A DNA stretch of 64,000 nt from an uncultured Poribacteria bacterium (GTDB taxonomy: Bacteria > Poribacteria > WGA-4E > WGA-3G), in NCBI GenBank assembly GCA_958295855.1, contig OY282383.1:440481-504480 (forward strand), given 5' to 3'. This document shows positions 54,942 to 64,000 of this stretch, one piece after another. Made by a program: the position numbers and the translations under genes. Numbering within the stretch: the stretch's first letter is position 1; every line of letters begins with the position of its first letter. A model generated the notes under the pieces. It had not been told where the DNA came from and did not search any database. It was given only the letters and a program-made list of their open reading frames with translations.

Positions 54942-56384
54942 ATGACAAGATTTGATGGTTACAACACCGATGGATTTTTTGATGAGATGTTTTCACCAGA
55001 CGGGAGTGCTCGTCCCGCTGTTCAAATGTTGGTAGAGCGCATCGAGAGCTTTCCTGAAGGCGAGTTAATTCGCCGTCAAATTGCCGCCGAATACGCATTG
55101 CTCCGAATGGGAATAACCTTCAACGTCTATGCGGACGAGCAAGGTATCGAGAAAATCTTTCCCTTCGACCTCATCCCCCGAATCATTGATGCCAACGAAT
55201 GGGAATGGATAGAACGAGGGCTCAAACAGCGTATTCATGCCCTGAATCTGTTCATTGATGACGTTTATCACGATCGGAAAATTATCAAAGATGGAGTCGT
55301 CCCCGCGGATATCGTGCTTTCATCGGAACGATACCTTCAGCAGTGCATCGGATTGCACCCACCCCGCGGCATCTGGTGTCACATCACCGGCACAGACTTA
55401 GTTCGGAATAGCGATGGGCAAATTTATGTATTAGAAGATAATCTCGGCTGTCCCTCCGGTGTCTCTTATGTGATGGAAAATCGGCAGTTAATGAAGCGGA
55501 CATTCCCACAGCTCTTTGGGATGTTACAGATTCAGCCGGTAGAGGATTATCCGAGTCGACTGCTGAATATGCTCCAATACCTCGTAACCGACAGAGTTAT
55601 GGCACCCAAAGTTGCAGTGCTTACACCGGGCATCTACAACTCTGCCTACTTTGAGCACTCCTTCCTCGCGCAACAGATGGGTGTTGAATTGGTTGAAGGT
55701 CGGGATCTGGTTGTGATGGACGGTTTCGTGCACATGCGAACGACGAAAGGCTTTGAGCAGGTTGATGTCCTCTACCGCCGCATTAACGACGACTTCCTCG
55801 ATCCAACTGTGTTCAAACAAGAATCACTTCTGGGAGTTCCGGGCCTGATGGACGTTTACAAGTCTGGGCGCATCGCCTTAGTCAATGCCCCTGGTACCTG
55901 CGTTGCCGATGACAAAGTCGTCTGCTCGTACGTCCCCCAGATTATCAAGTATTATCTCGGCGAGGAGATTATCGTGCCTAACGTCCCCACCTATATGTGT
56001 TGGGAAGATACGGATCGAAAATACGTGCTCGAGCATCTGGACGAACTTGTTGTAAAAGAGGCGAACGGCTCCGGTGGCTATGGTATGCTCATCGGCCCGC
56101 ATGCAACAACCGCTGAACGCGAGGAGTTCGCCCAGCGAATTAAACACAATCCGCGCAACTATATCGCCCAACCCACACTCTCGATTTCGCGGGTGCCGGT
56201 GCTTATAGAAAACCATTTTGAAGGCCGGCACGTTGACTTCCGACCGTTTATCCTTTATGGTGAAGATATTTACGTTCTCCCTGGTGGATTGACACGGGTC
56301 GCGCTGAAAAAAGGCTCGTTAGTTGTCAATTCGTCACAAGGTGGCGGTAGCAAGGACACCTGGGTCTTGTCGGGACATTCATAG
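54942..56384 (+). CDS. Circularly permuted type-2 ATP-grasp protein
   Basis: 480 residues of the DUF404/DUF407 type: NVYADEQGIEKIFPFDLIPRII, ICVLEDN-type segment QIYVLEDNLGCPSGVSYVMENR, DVLYRRINDDFLDP, VNAPGTCVADDK, VVKEANGSGGYGMLIGP (the lysine-glycine ATP loop) and the end GGGSKDTWVL. ATP-grasp enzymes ligate a carboxylate to an amine or thiol; in this gene set peptide or amide bond formation is predicted. First gene of a four-gene plus-strand cluster; the alpha-E gene begins 9 bp later. Confidence 0.91.
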   Translation: MTRFDGYNTDGFFDEMFSPDGSARPAVQMLVERIESFPEGELIRRQIAAEYALLRMGITFNVYADEQGIEKIFPFDLIPRIIDANEWEWIERGLKQRIHALNLFIDDVYHDRKIIKDGVVPADIVLSSERYLQQCIGLHPPRGIWCHITGTDLVRNSDGQIYVLEDNLGCPSGVSYVMENRQLMKRTFPQLFGMLQIQPVEDYPSRLLNMLQYLVTDRVMAPKVAVLTPGIYNSAYFEHSFLAQQMGVELVEGRDLVVMDGFVHMRTTKGFEQVDVLYRRINDDFLDPTVFKQESLLGVPGLMDVYKSGRIALVNAPGTCVADDKVVCSYVPQIIKYYLGEEIIVPNVPTYMCWEDTDRKYVLEHLDELVVKEANGSGGYGMLIGPHATTAEREEFAQRIKHNPRNYIAQPTLSISRVPVLIENHFEGRHVDFRPFILYGEDIYVLPGGLTRVALKKGSLVVNSSQGGGSKDTWVLSGHS

Positions 56385-56393
56385 GAGAACTTC

Positions 56394-57383
56394 ATGCTGA
56401 GTCGCGTTGCAGAATCAATTTACTGGATGAGCCGCTACATTGAACGCGCAGAGAACGTCGCACGCTTTGTCGATGTTAATTTGCATCTTATCCTCGACTT
56501 GCCAGGCGGTGTGCAGATGCAGTGGGACCCGCTTGTCTCCACCACAGGTGATGATGAAGTATTCGCCGAACGATACGGACACGCATCGCGCGAAGCGGTG
56601 ATTCGGTTTTTGACGTTTGATACTGAAAATCCAAATTCAATTATCTCTTGCTTCCGGGCTGCGCGCGAAAACGCCCGATCTATACGCGAAAATATATCTT
56701 CAGAGATGTGGGTGCAGTTAAATGATGCCTACTTGATGGTGACGAATACCGCCGAGGAATGGGCGATGGAAGAACCACATCAATTCTTCACCGACATCAA
56801 AGTCGCGTCTCATCTCTTCGCGGGGCAGACAGATAACATCATGTCGCACAGCGAAGCCTGGCACTTCTGCCAGCTCGGGAGGCTTATCGAACGCGCCGAT
56901 AAAACATCAAGAATCGTCGATGTGAAGTATTTCATTCTCCTTCCCTCCATCTGGGACGTAAACACACCCTTTGATGATATTCAGTGGGGGGCCCTGCTCC
57001 ACTCGGCTAGCGCGTTTGAAATGTACCGCCGAACATACGGACTCATCTCCCCAAACAGAGTTGTCGCTTTTCTCCTCCTCGATCGTGAATTTCCGAGATC
57101 GGTGCTATACTGCCTTTCCAAGGCTGAAGAGTCCTTGCACGCCATCTCCGGAACGCCACTAGAGACTTTCTCGAATCCAGCCGAGCAGGGCTTGGGGCAG
57201 CTCCGTTCCGAATTTGCTTACGCACAGGTTCAGCAGATTCTCGCTAGCGGTTTGCATGAGTTTCTTGATGCATTCCAAACTAAACTCAACCTTGTTGGCG
57301 ATGATATCCGCAAGACGTTTTTTGCACCACGTCCTGTCAATGGCGAATCAGCAGATACACAAAGCCAACAGATAATCGGATAG
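56394..57383 (+). CDS. Alpha-E domain protein
   Basis: 329 residues, all helical: LSRVAESIYWMSRYIERAENVARFVDVN at the start and GRLIERADKTSRIVDVKYF midway are the hallmark A-E-x-x-x-W-x-x-R-Y-x-E-R-A-E pattern (DUF403). Always found next to ATP-grasp and transglutaminase genes of this kind; possibly an accessory or substrate-binding subunit. Translation starts 9 bp after the ATP-grasp stop with AGGAG upstream. Confidence 0.91.
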   Translation: MLSRVAESIYWMSRYIERAENVARFVDVNLHLILDLPGGVQMQWDPLVSTTGDDEVFAERYGHASREAVIRFLTFDTENPNSIISCFRAARENARSIRENISSEMWVQLNDAYLMVTNTAEEWAMEEPHQFFTDIKVASHLFAGQTDNIMSHSEAWHFCQLGRLIERADKTSRIVDVKYFILLPSIWDVNTPFDDIQWGALLHSASAFEMYRRTYGLISPNRVVAFLLLDREFPRSVLYCLSKAEESLHAISGTPLETFSNPAEQGLGQLRSEFAYAQVQQILASGLHEFLDAFQTKLNLVGDDIRKTFFAPRPVNGESADTQSQQIIG

Positions 57384-57574
57384 CACACGGTTTTGAACAC
57401 TTAATTCACACAAAACACCACACAAACATAACAGAAACCCGATTTTGACACAGGTATGCTTCCCCGCAAAGCGGGGTAACATACAATTGGGGCAATCCCC
57501 GCAAAGCGGGGAGATACCCTTCAACGGAAAAATCGGAGCAGAAACCCAATTGATGAAAGATGGGGGAAAGAGTT
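57384..57574. repeat. Composite repeat with two palindromic cores
   Basis: Arms AGAAACCCGATTTTGACAC (57432) and AAAAATCGGAGCAGAAACCC enclose two successive CCCCGCAAAGCGGGG palindromes (57462-57476 and 57498-57512), the second within 25 bp of the first. It separates the alpha-E and transglutaminase genes of one cluster. Confidence 0.85.
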
Positions 57575-60500
57575 ATGGCAATTCGTGTCGCAATCAATCA
57601 CAAATCCCTATATCGCTACGACCGGTTGGTAGAGCTTTCGCCGCATGTTTTTCGGTTAAAGCCCGCAGTGCATTGTCGGACGCCGATCGAGGCGTATTCC
57701 CTTAAAATCGAACCAGAGGAACACTTTATCAACTGGCAGCAAGACCCGTTCGGTAATTATCAAGCCCGTGTCGTATTTCTAGCACCCACACAAGCATTGT
57801 CGGTCGAAGTCGATCTTGTTGCTAACCTAACGGTCATCAACCCGTTTGATTTTTTTCTTGAAGCATACGCGGAACAATATCCGTTCAGTTACGACGCGCA
57901 GCTCCGAAAAGAATTGATGCCCTTTTTGGAAGTGAAAGAAAACGGGCCCCTGCTGACAGAGTGGTTGACAGGCGTTGATACCTCTCAGCAGACCTTGAAC
58001 GATTTTTTTGTGAACCTCAACCGGCACCTGTGGGAAGATATAAAGTACACAATCCGCATGGAGCCGGGGGTACAGTCCTGCGAAGAGACGTTGGAAAAGC
58101 GCATCGGTTCATGCCGAGACAGCGGTTGGTTGCTCGTTCAGATTCTACGCCACCTTGGGTTCGCAGCCCGGTTTGTCTCCGGTTACCTTGTTCAACTCGT
58201 CGCCGATCAGAAAGCGCTTGACGGGCCCGCCGGCCCCGCACAGGATTTCACGGATCTCCACGCGTGGTGCGAAGTTTACGCACCGGGCGCAGGGTGGATA
58301 GGGCTGGATCCTACGTCCGGATTATTCGCTGGCGAGGGACATATTCCTTTGGCTTGCGTCCCTGAGCCCGTGAGTGCTGCCCCAGTCACCGGCTACACAG
58401 ACCCGTGCGAAACAGAATTTACCTACAGCAATACCGTCCAACGGATTCACGAATCTCCGCGCGTCACCAAACCCTACACAGAGACGCAGTGGGCAAATAT
58501 TAATGCCCTCGGGCATCAAGTGGATGAAGATATAATTCGTGACGACATTCGGCTGACAATGGGCGGTGAACCCACTTTCGTATCCATCGACGATACAGAA
58601 AGCCCGGAGTGGGACATAGAAGCAGACAGTCCCGAAAAGCGACGGTTAGCCGCAGCACTTCTGAAGCGGTTGTGCGACAGTTTCGCCCCCGGTGGCGCAC
58701 GCTATTACGGGCAAGGGAAATGGTACCCCGGTGAACCCTTGCCACGGTGGAAGTTCGGATGTTTTTGGCGCAAAGACGGAACCCCCGTTTGGCGTAATGA
58801 CAAATTACTCGCTGAACCGCACACCGTTTCCCACTTCGATGTTGAAGATGCTGAACGATTTATACGACACCTCGCCTCCGTTTTGGACATTGCAGCAGAT
58901 TGCATCAAACCGGCGTATGAAGATGTCATCTTTTTCCTTTGGACAGAAGGCAAGCTTCCTGTCAACATCGATGCACTTCAATTCGACCTCAAGGCGGCAC
59001 CCGAACGACAGCGGTTAGCGCAGCTACTACAAGCCGGTAAACTTGGTGAACCGATCGGTTACGCGCTACCGCTACGCTGGGATGTTCTAAACGATGCCTG
59101 GGAGAGCTGTGTGTGGGATTTCAAGGGCGAATACATGTGCCTAACCCCCGGTGATTTCCCGATGGGATTCCGGCTTCCGCTTGAGTCTCTGCCGAAGGTA
59201 ACTCCTGAACAGCAAGAGCCGTTTTACGAACGTGATCCGCTTGAACCCCGCGAAGATAGCATCAGTTTTACAGAGACATCCCCCGAGACAAGTAGTGGCA
59301 TCAAACCAGAGCAGAAAGATAGTTTAACCACTATTAAAAATAGTGGTAAACCTTTTCATACTGCTTTGTGCGTTGAACCTCGCGATGGACGATTGCACAT
59401 TTTCATGCCACCCCTGACGCATCTGGAGCATTATCTTTCGCTCCTTAAAGCGATCGAAGCAACTGCCGAAGCGTTGAAAATGCCGGTGATGCTGGAAGGG
59501 TATGAAGTACCACAAGATTGGCGAATCGAGTCGTTGAGCGTGACACCAGATCCGGGCGTGATTGAGGTTAACATCCATCCGGCAGAAAATTGGAATGAAC
59601 TGGTTCATAACATCACAACGCTCTATACCCAAGCACGGCTGGCAGGGCTGAGTGCTGAAAAGTTCATGCTGGACGGCCGTCACACTGGGACCGGCGGCGG
59701 TAACCATATTATCATCGGCGGACCGACACCTGCGGACAGCCCCTTGCTGCGCCAACCGCACCTGCTACGTAGCCTCATCACCTATTGGCAGCACCATCCG
59801 GGCTTGTCATATCTTTTTTCCGGTGTATTCATCGGACCGACGAGCCAAGCCCCTCGCGTAGATGAAGGCAGAGATGAACAACTCTATGAGCTTGAGGTGG
59901 CGTTCCAGCAGATACCAGACACAGGAGAATTCAGCGGCGATACCCAAGGGCGGGGGGGAACGGAATCCCCACTCTGGCTAGTAGATCGGCTGCTCCGGCA
60001 TTTGCTGGTAGATCTCACTGGGAATACCCATCGCGCCGAATTCTGCATCGATAAACTGTATTCACCGGATGCGGCGGGCGGGCGGCTCGGGTTGCTGGAG
60101 ATGCGCGCTTTCGAGATGCCCCCACACGCTCAGATGAGTGTTGTGCAGATGCTACTCATTCGTGCATTAGTTGCCAAATTCTGGCGCACGCCGTACAAAG
60201 GGAAACTGGTGCGCTGGGGGATGGAATTGCACGATCGCTTTATGCTTCATCACTACGTCCGGGGGGACATACAGGAAGTCGTTACCGACCTTCAAGCGGC
60301 AGGGTATCCGTTTGAGATGGCGTGGCTTGATGCGTTTTTTGCGTTCCGTTTTCCCATCCTGGGTACGGTAAATATACAAAACATTGAACTTGAACTCCGA
60401 ATGGCGATTGAGCCGTGGCATGTGCTCGGTGAGGAGGTAGCCCGGGTGGGCACCTCACGTTTTGTGGATTCTTCCGTCGAGCGGCTTCAGGTAAGGTGCC

Positions 60501-60958
60501 GTGGATTGACAGATTCTCGCTATGTTGTTACGTGTAACGGGCGACGCTTAATGCTCCATAGCACCGGCACCCACGGTGAATACGTGGGCGGGGTACGCTA
60601 TCGAGCGTGGCAACCACCCTCAGCATTACATCCCACTATTGGCGTGCACTCCCCCTTGGTATTTGACATCATTGATACTTGGAACAGCCGGTCAATTGGC
60701 GGTTGCACCTATCATGTCTCCCATCCGGGTGGGAGACATTACGATACCTTCCCGGTCAACGCTTACGAAGCAGAAGCGCGACGTGTGAGCCGGTTCGGAA
60801 CTGAGGGACATACACCGAGCAGTATTCAACTGCAATCGGTGCGTCCCACGACCGGAAGTTTTCTTGCTGAAGGGCGCCCGCCCGGCCCGATGGATGCCCC
60901 GCCGGAGGAGCACAATTCTGAGTACCCCCACACGCTAGATCTGCGAAGGATGCCCTAG
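57575..60958 (+). CDS. Transglutaminase-like / DUF2126 fusion protein
   Basis: 1127 residues. N-terminal bacterial transglutaminase region with the triad C180 (GSCRDSGW), H229 (DLHAWCEVY) and D245 (GLDPTSG). The rest is a DUF2126 protein: LTMGGEPTFVSIDD, GKWYPGEPLPRWKFG, ALCVEPRDGRLHIFMPP and GGGNHIIIGGPT. DUF2126 has been proposed to be an amidoligase-like enzyme. The two parts are often fused. A linker at about residues 582-594 (SLTTIKNSGKPFH) is encoded by an ACTATTAAAAATAGT palindrome (59321-59354). ATG at 57575 with GGGGGAAAG upstream. Confidence 0.91.
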   Translation: MAIRVAINHKSLYRYDRLVELSPHVFRLKPAVHCRTPIEAYSLKIEPEEHFINWQQDPFGNYQARVVFLAPTQALSVEVDLVANLTVINPFDFFLEAYAEQYPFSYDAQLRKELMPFLEVKENGPLLTEWLTGVDTSQQTLNDFFVNLNRHLWEDIKYTIRMEPGVQSCEETLEKRIGSCRDSGWLLVQILRHLGFAARFVSGYLVQLVADQKALDGPAGPAQDFTDLHAWCEVYAPGAGWIGLDPTSGLFAGEGHIPLACVPEPVSAAPVTGYTDPCETEFTYSNTVQRIHESPRVTKPYTETQWANINALGHQVDEDIIRDDIRLTMGGEPTFVSIDDTESPEWDIEADSPEKRRLAAALLKRLCDSFAPGGARYYGQGKWYPGEPLPRWKFGCFWRKDGTPVWRNDKLLAEPHTVSHFDVEDAERFIRHLASVLDIAADCIKPAYEDVIFFLWTEGKLPVNIDALQFDLKAAPERQRLAQLLQAGKLGEPIGYALPLRWDVLNDAWESCVWDFKGEYMCLTPGDFPMGFRLPLESLPKVTPEQQEPFYERDPLEPREDSISFTETSPETSSGIKPEQKDSLTTIKNSGKPFHTALCVEPRDGRLHIFMPPLTHLEHYLSLLKAIEATAEALKMPVMLEGYEVPQDWRIESLSVTPDPGVIEVNIHPAENWNELVHNITTLYTQARLAGLSAEKFMLDGRHTGTGGGNHIIIGGPTPADSPLLRQPHLLRSLITYWQHHPGLSYLFSGVFIGPTSQAPRVDEGRDEQLYELEVAFQQIPDTGEFSGDTQGRGGTESPLWLVDRLLRHLLVDLTGNTHRAEFCIDKLYSPDAAGGRLGLLEMRAFEMPPHAQMSVVQMLLIRALVAKFWRTPYKGKLVRWGMELHDRFMLHHYVRGDIQEVVTDLQAAGYPFEMAWLDAFFAFRFPILGTVNIQNIELELRMAIEPWHVLGEEVARVGTSRFVDSSVERLQVRCRGLTDSRYVVTCNGRRLMLHSTGTHGEYVGGVRYRAWQPPSALHPTIGVHSPLVFDIIDTWNSRSIGGCTYHVSHPGGRHYDTFPVNAYEAEARRVSRFGTEGHTPSSIQLQSVRPTTGSFLAEGRPPGPMDAPPEEHNSEYPHTLDLRRMP
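59321..59354. repeat. AT-type palindrome inside the transglutaminase-DUF2126 gene
   Basis: AGTTTAACCACTATT...AATAGTGGTAAACCTT, translated in frame. The same family occurs at 4681-4745, 22388-22465 and 23788-23822 in non-coding sequence. Confidence 0.9.
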
Positions 60959-61136
60959 CCAGAAACCGAGGTTTGAGCTGCAATTTTTGTACTTTTAAAG
61001 CCTAATTAGCAGGGAATACTCTAGAACTCATTACGAAACCCGATTTTGCAGAGGGGGCATTCCCCGCTTGCGGGGGGTAAATACCTCATGCGGAAAAATC
61101 GGAGCAGAAACCCAATTAACGAAAGAATCGAAAACT
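60959..61136. repeat. Composite repeat, left arm of an inverted pair
   Basis: From about 61029: GAAACCCGATTTTGCAGAGG, a GGCATTCCCCGCTTGCGGGG core with TAAATACC, and CATGCGGAAAAATCGGAGC ending near 61124. The copy at 63831-63920 is inverted and differs by one G over about 80 bp. Confidence 0.88.
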
Positions 61137-63830
61137 ATGCGACGCGCAGCGAATACGAACTGGAACATAGTTGACCAGGGCTATACCACCGCAGGGTTCT
61201 CTGATACCGAACCGGGCGATGAGATGCTGGGCAGGGAGGGGCACGTCAACCCGCATTGGCAATCCTTCATTCAGGGACTTGATGCCCTTGGCCTTGAGGC
61301 GATGGCATCTCACCACAAGGAAGTGATGCGCCTGCTTCAGGAGAATGGTGTCACCTACGTCGTTCACGGTGAAAAGCAGGGGCATCGGCCCTGGGAATTG
61401 GACCCTATTCCGCTAATCATCTCAAACCGGGACTGGGAAACCATCTCCGCGGGGCTTACCCAGCGCGCAGAACTGCTGAATCTCATCTTGACGGATCTTT
61501 ACGGCCAAAAAAGGCTAATCAAAGATGGGTTGCTCCCACCAGAAGTGGCCTATGCCCACGCTGGATTCTTGCGCCCTTGTAACGAGCTCATGCCGCCCGA
61601 AAGCCACCTACTTCTGAACTATGCCGCAGATTTGGCACGCGGTCCCGACGGCTGCATGTCGGTCCTGAACGACCGGACGCAAGCACCAGCGGGTGCTGGG
61701 TACGCGCTCGAGAACCGCACTGTCTTGGCACGCACACTGCCCAATCTCTTTGGCGAAATTGGTGTCCACCGGCTCTCTTTCTTCTTCCGCGCCCTACAGA
61801 ACAGTTTGGCGGACATCGCCCCGCGCGAGAAAGATAACCCGCATGTCGTTGTGCTGACCCCCGGGCCCCTCAACGAAACCTACTTTGAGCACGCCTATTT
61901 GGCAAGCTACCTCGGCTACACATTGGTTCAAGGGGAAGATCTGACAGTGTGGGACGGCCGGGTCTGGTTGAAATCGCTTGATGGCTTACGTCCAGTCGAT
62001 ATTATCCTGCGCCGAGTAGACGATATTTGCTGCGATCCGTTGGAACTCCGCCAAGACTCCCGCCTTGGGGTCGCGGGCTTGCTGGAAGCGATTCGACAGG
62101 GAAATGTGGTTGTGGTAAATCCCCCAGGGAGCGGCGTTTTGGAAAATCCGGGTTTGATACCATTCCTCTCGGGCATTGCCAAGCAACGAATGGGCGAAGA
62201 GCTGCGCCTCCCCTCCGTCGCGACCTGGTGGTGTGGGCAACCAATGCAGCGGGAACATGTACTGGTAAACCTGAAGAAGTTAGTTATCAAAACTATTCAT
62301 CGGCAACCGGGCGTGCGGTCCCTGTTTGGAGCCGAGCTTAGCAACGCCGAACTCAACACACTCCGGGCCCAGATTAATGCCAAACCACACCTCTATGTCG
62401 GGCAGGAGCACGTTCACTTTTCGACAACACCGTCACTGATTCAGGGGAAACTGGAGCCGCGCCGCGCGGTCCTCCGCAGTTTTTTATTTGCGGAAAAAGA
62501 TGGCTACGCCGTGATGCCGGGCGGCCTTACGCGCTGCGCCGGAGCGAAAGGAAACCAGCTGACAGTCTCAATCCAAGATGGCGGTGTGAGTAAGGATACC
62601 TGGATTCTGGCCCCTGAACCGGAGCCACATATCAGCTTATGGCAGCAACCGAAAAGCGGCACGCGCGCTTCAGTGAACTCACAAGGCTTATCGAGCCGCT
62701 CCGCTGAAAATCTGTTCTGGGTCGGCCGCTACGCGGAACGTGCAGAAGGCCATGCCCGCCTGCTTCGCATCATGTTAGATAAAATCAAGACAGGTTTGGA
62801 GGTTTCACCCTTAGGGCAGCCCCTTCCTTCAGCTGACAAAAAAACAGTTTCAAAGAAACTCCGGGAAGAATCACGAGACATTAAAGGTAATAACCCCGCT
62901 CGCGGGGAAATATACCACCCAGAAAACGCTTATCTCCGCAGTATGCTCCATGCCTTGACTGGTTTAACCTCATCGCATCCAGGATTTGTTAGTAAAGAGG
63001 GACTTTGGCTAGAAAGCGAGCTGCTTGCCATCACGTTGGACACAAAAAATAGTGGAAGTCTTGTATCAACGCTTCAGTCGCTGGTGCGTGCTGCCTATGC
63101 AGTCCGTGCTCGTTGGTCTACAGACACGTGGCGCGTCATGAACAAAATTGAGAATCTCTGCAGCGCGCTTGAAAAAAACACGCCTGAGGAAGGGATATCG
63201 CAATCAGATGGACAGACGTTGCAACACATCCAAACGGAACTTGACCGGCTGATGATCTTCCTCGCAGCACTGAGGGGGCTCAACGCGGAAAGTATGACAC
63301 AAACCATCGGCTGGAGCTGCCTGGATATGGGCCGACGAATTGAACGCGCATTACTCCTCATTATGCTCTGCCGTTCCAGCCTTGTCGATGTGCAGGATGC
63401 CTGGATTGAAAATCTGCTCCTCGAATCCATTCTCTCCGCTGCGGAAAACCTCATTACCTATCGAGGACGTTATCGTTCGGAGTTACACCTGCCCACCGTA
63501 CTGGACTTGCTACTTCTGGATGAAAGCAATCCTCGTTCACTCGTGTATCAACTCAAACGACTCCAGGAACAGATTCGGGATCTACCGAGGGAACAGGGTG
63601 GCTACCGACTCAGCGAGGAAGAACGGTTAATTTTGGAAGCCTTAACGCAATTACAACTTTCTAATACAATCCATCTTGCAGAACGCTCTGAACATACGAC
63701 ACAACGGACAGGGTTAGAAAAACTCTTAGCGCGTCTCGCACATAAGCTGGTAGAAATTTCTGATGTCCTCACACAAACCTATTTCAGTCACGTCCAGGGA
63801 CCGCAACAGCTGGTGACCACAGATTTTTAA
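61137..63830 (+). CDS. Fused ATP-grasp / alpha-E protein with an in-frame palindromic insertion
   Basis: 897 residues. The N-terminal ~500 residues match the type-2 ATP-grasp protein at 54942 (VVHGEKQGHRPWELDPIPLI, VDIILRRVDDICCDPLELR, VVNPPGSGVLE, GGVSKDTWIL). The C-terminal ~380 residues match the alpha-E protein (SRSAENLFWVGRYAERAEGHARLL, GRRIERALLL). A palindrome at 62886-62917 encodes GNNPARGEIYHP near residue 583-594, in the long loop after the first alpha-E helix, and keeps the frame. Fourth gene of the cluster; inverted composite repeats flank it closely. Start ATG at 61137; ribosome-binding site weak. Confidence 0.89.
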   Translation: MRRAANTNWNIVDQGYTTAGFSDTEPGDEMLGREGHVNPHWQSFIQGLDALGLEAMASHHKEVMRLLQENGVTYVVHGEKQGHRPWELDPIPLIISNRDWETISAGLTQRAELLNLILTDLYGQKRLIKDGLLPPEVAYAHAGFLRPCNELMPPESHLLLNYAADLARGPDGCMSVLNDRTQAPAGAGYALENRTVLARTLPNLFGEIGVHRLSFFFRALQNSLADIAPREKDNPHVVVLTPGPLNETYFEHAYLASYLGYTLVQGEDLTVWDGRVWLKSLDGLRPVDIILRRVDDICCDPLELRQDSRLGVAGLLEAIRQGNVVVVNPPGSGVLENPGLIPFLSGIAKQRMGEELRLPSVATWWCGQPMQREHVLVNLKKLVIKTIHRQPGVRSLFGAELSNAELNTLRAQINAKPHLYVGQEHVHFSTTPSLIQGKLEPRRAVLRSFLFAEKDGYAVMPGGLTRCAGAKGNQLTVSIQDGGVSKDTWILAPEPEPHISLWQQPKSGTRASVNSQGLSSRSAENLFWVGRYAERAEGHARLLRIMLDKIKTGLEVSPLGQPLPSADKKTVSKKLREESRDIKGNNPARGEIYHPENAYLRSMLHALTGLTSSHPGFVSKEGLWLESELLAITLDTKNSGSLVSTLQSLVRAAYAVRARWSTDTWRVMNKIENLCSALEKNTPEEGISQSDGQTLQHIQTELDRLMIFLAALRGLNAESMTQTIGWSCLDMGRRIERALLLIMLCRSSLVDVQDAWIENLLLESILSAAENLITYRGRYRSELHLPTVLDLLLLDESNPRSLVYQLKRLQEQIRDLPREQGGYRLSEEERLILEALTQLQLSNTIHLAERSEHTTQRTGLEKLLARLAHKLVEISDVLTQTYFSHVQGPQQLVTTDF
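62886..62917. repeat. Palindromic element inside the ATP-grasp/alpha-E gene
   Basis: GGTAATAACCCCGCTCGCGG/GGAAATATACC; translated as NNPARGEIYH. Confidence 0.9.
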
Positions 63831-64000
63831 CAATTCAGTTTCTGCTCCGATTTTTCCGCATGAGGTATTTACCCCCGCAAGCGGGGAATGCCCCCTCTGC
63901 AAAATCGGGTTTCTTATGAATTGTAGCCTGTTTCATGCTAATTCAGGTTGCGTAAAAAACCTCCAACGAGAGCTACAGTGCAATGTTAGCCCTATCTTGC
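63831..64000. repeat. Composite repeat (inverted) and start of another repeat module
   Basis: TTTCTGCTCCGATTTTTCCG to GCAAAATCGGGTTTCTTATG (63840-63917), with a CCCCGCAAGCGGGG core, then CTCCAACGAGAGCTACAGTG near the window end, the module also present at 2150, 8650 and 46970. Confidence 0.85.

Overview
The window looks like a chromosomal segment of an uncultivated bacterium. The best guess is Candidatus Poribacteria or a close relative. This is inferred from the mix of genes (phytanoyl-CoA dioxygenases, sulfatase, LamG and lamin-tail secreted proteins ending in a WG-x-LK tail, Gfo/Idh/MocA enzymes, Rpn nucleases) and a low coding density caused by many short dispersed repeats. No rRNA gene or marker phylogeny is available here to prove it. 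TTG and GTG starts are common. No CRISPR array, prophage or plasmid module is visible.

Layout. 0.3-4.2 kb: tig-clpP-clpX on the minus strand; ClpX carries a duplicated zinc finger. 4.2-5.7 kb: a non-autonomous IS605-type element and five tRNA genes. 5.8-8.6 kb: DUF58 protein, macrodomain protein, MFS transporter. 8.6-14.2 kb: tRNA-Leu, a LamG protein, a second non-autonomous element, a sulfatase and a methyltransferase-HNH fusion. 14.5-18.5 kb: a tightly packed minus-strand operon of a small PD-(D/E)XK nuclease, a PrimPol/nuclease/coiled-coil/membrane fusion protein and aspartate aminotransferase. 18.7-22.2 kb: Rpn-type protein with a tandem partial copy, CbpA-type DnaJ, methylthioribose kinase. 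22.2-27.1 kb: two tnpB elements (one broken) around aspartate-semialdehyde dehydrogenase. 27.2-34.1 kb: HU, GHMP kinase, MoxR ATPase, UDP-glucose dehydrogenase, DUF309, zinc-ribbon and lipoprotein genes. 35-39.5 kb: a large lamin-tail secreted protein behind a long structured leader. 39.7-46.4 kb: metabolic enzymes including a cysteine desulfurase and an acyl-CoA synthetase. 46.4-49.4 kb: an Rpn gene destroyed by nested insertions, including a third tnpB. 49.7-54.4 kb: DUF362 protein, two PhyH dioxygenases and a methyltransferase-Mrr fusion. 54.9-63.8 kb: a predicted peptide/amide-ligase cluster (ATP-grasp, alpha-E, transglutaminase-DUF2126, and a fused ATP-grasp/alpha-E paralogue).

Three points stand out. 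First, the PrimPol-zinc ribbon-PD-(D/E)XK-coiled coil-two-TM protein beside a stand-alone copy of the same nuclease is an unusual architecture that could be a defence or genome-maintenance system. Second, about thirty copies of a ~36-bp palindromic element are scattered through the window. Some lie in frame inside protein genes, and one explains exactly why a tnpB copy is 36 bp longer than its two intact relatives and is truncated. Third, all three tnpB genes have a 5' leader that folds into the same stem plus pseudoknot although the paired sequences differ, which is covariation evidence for a functional RNA. The same IS605-type ends and 3' RNA scaffold occur in two ~525-bp elements that lack an intact tnpB.
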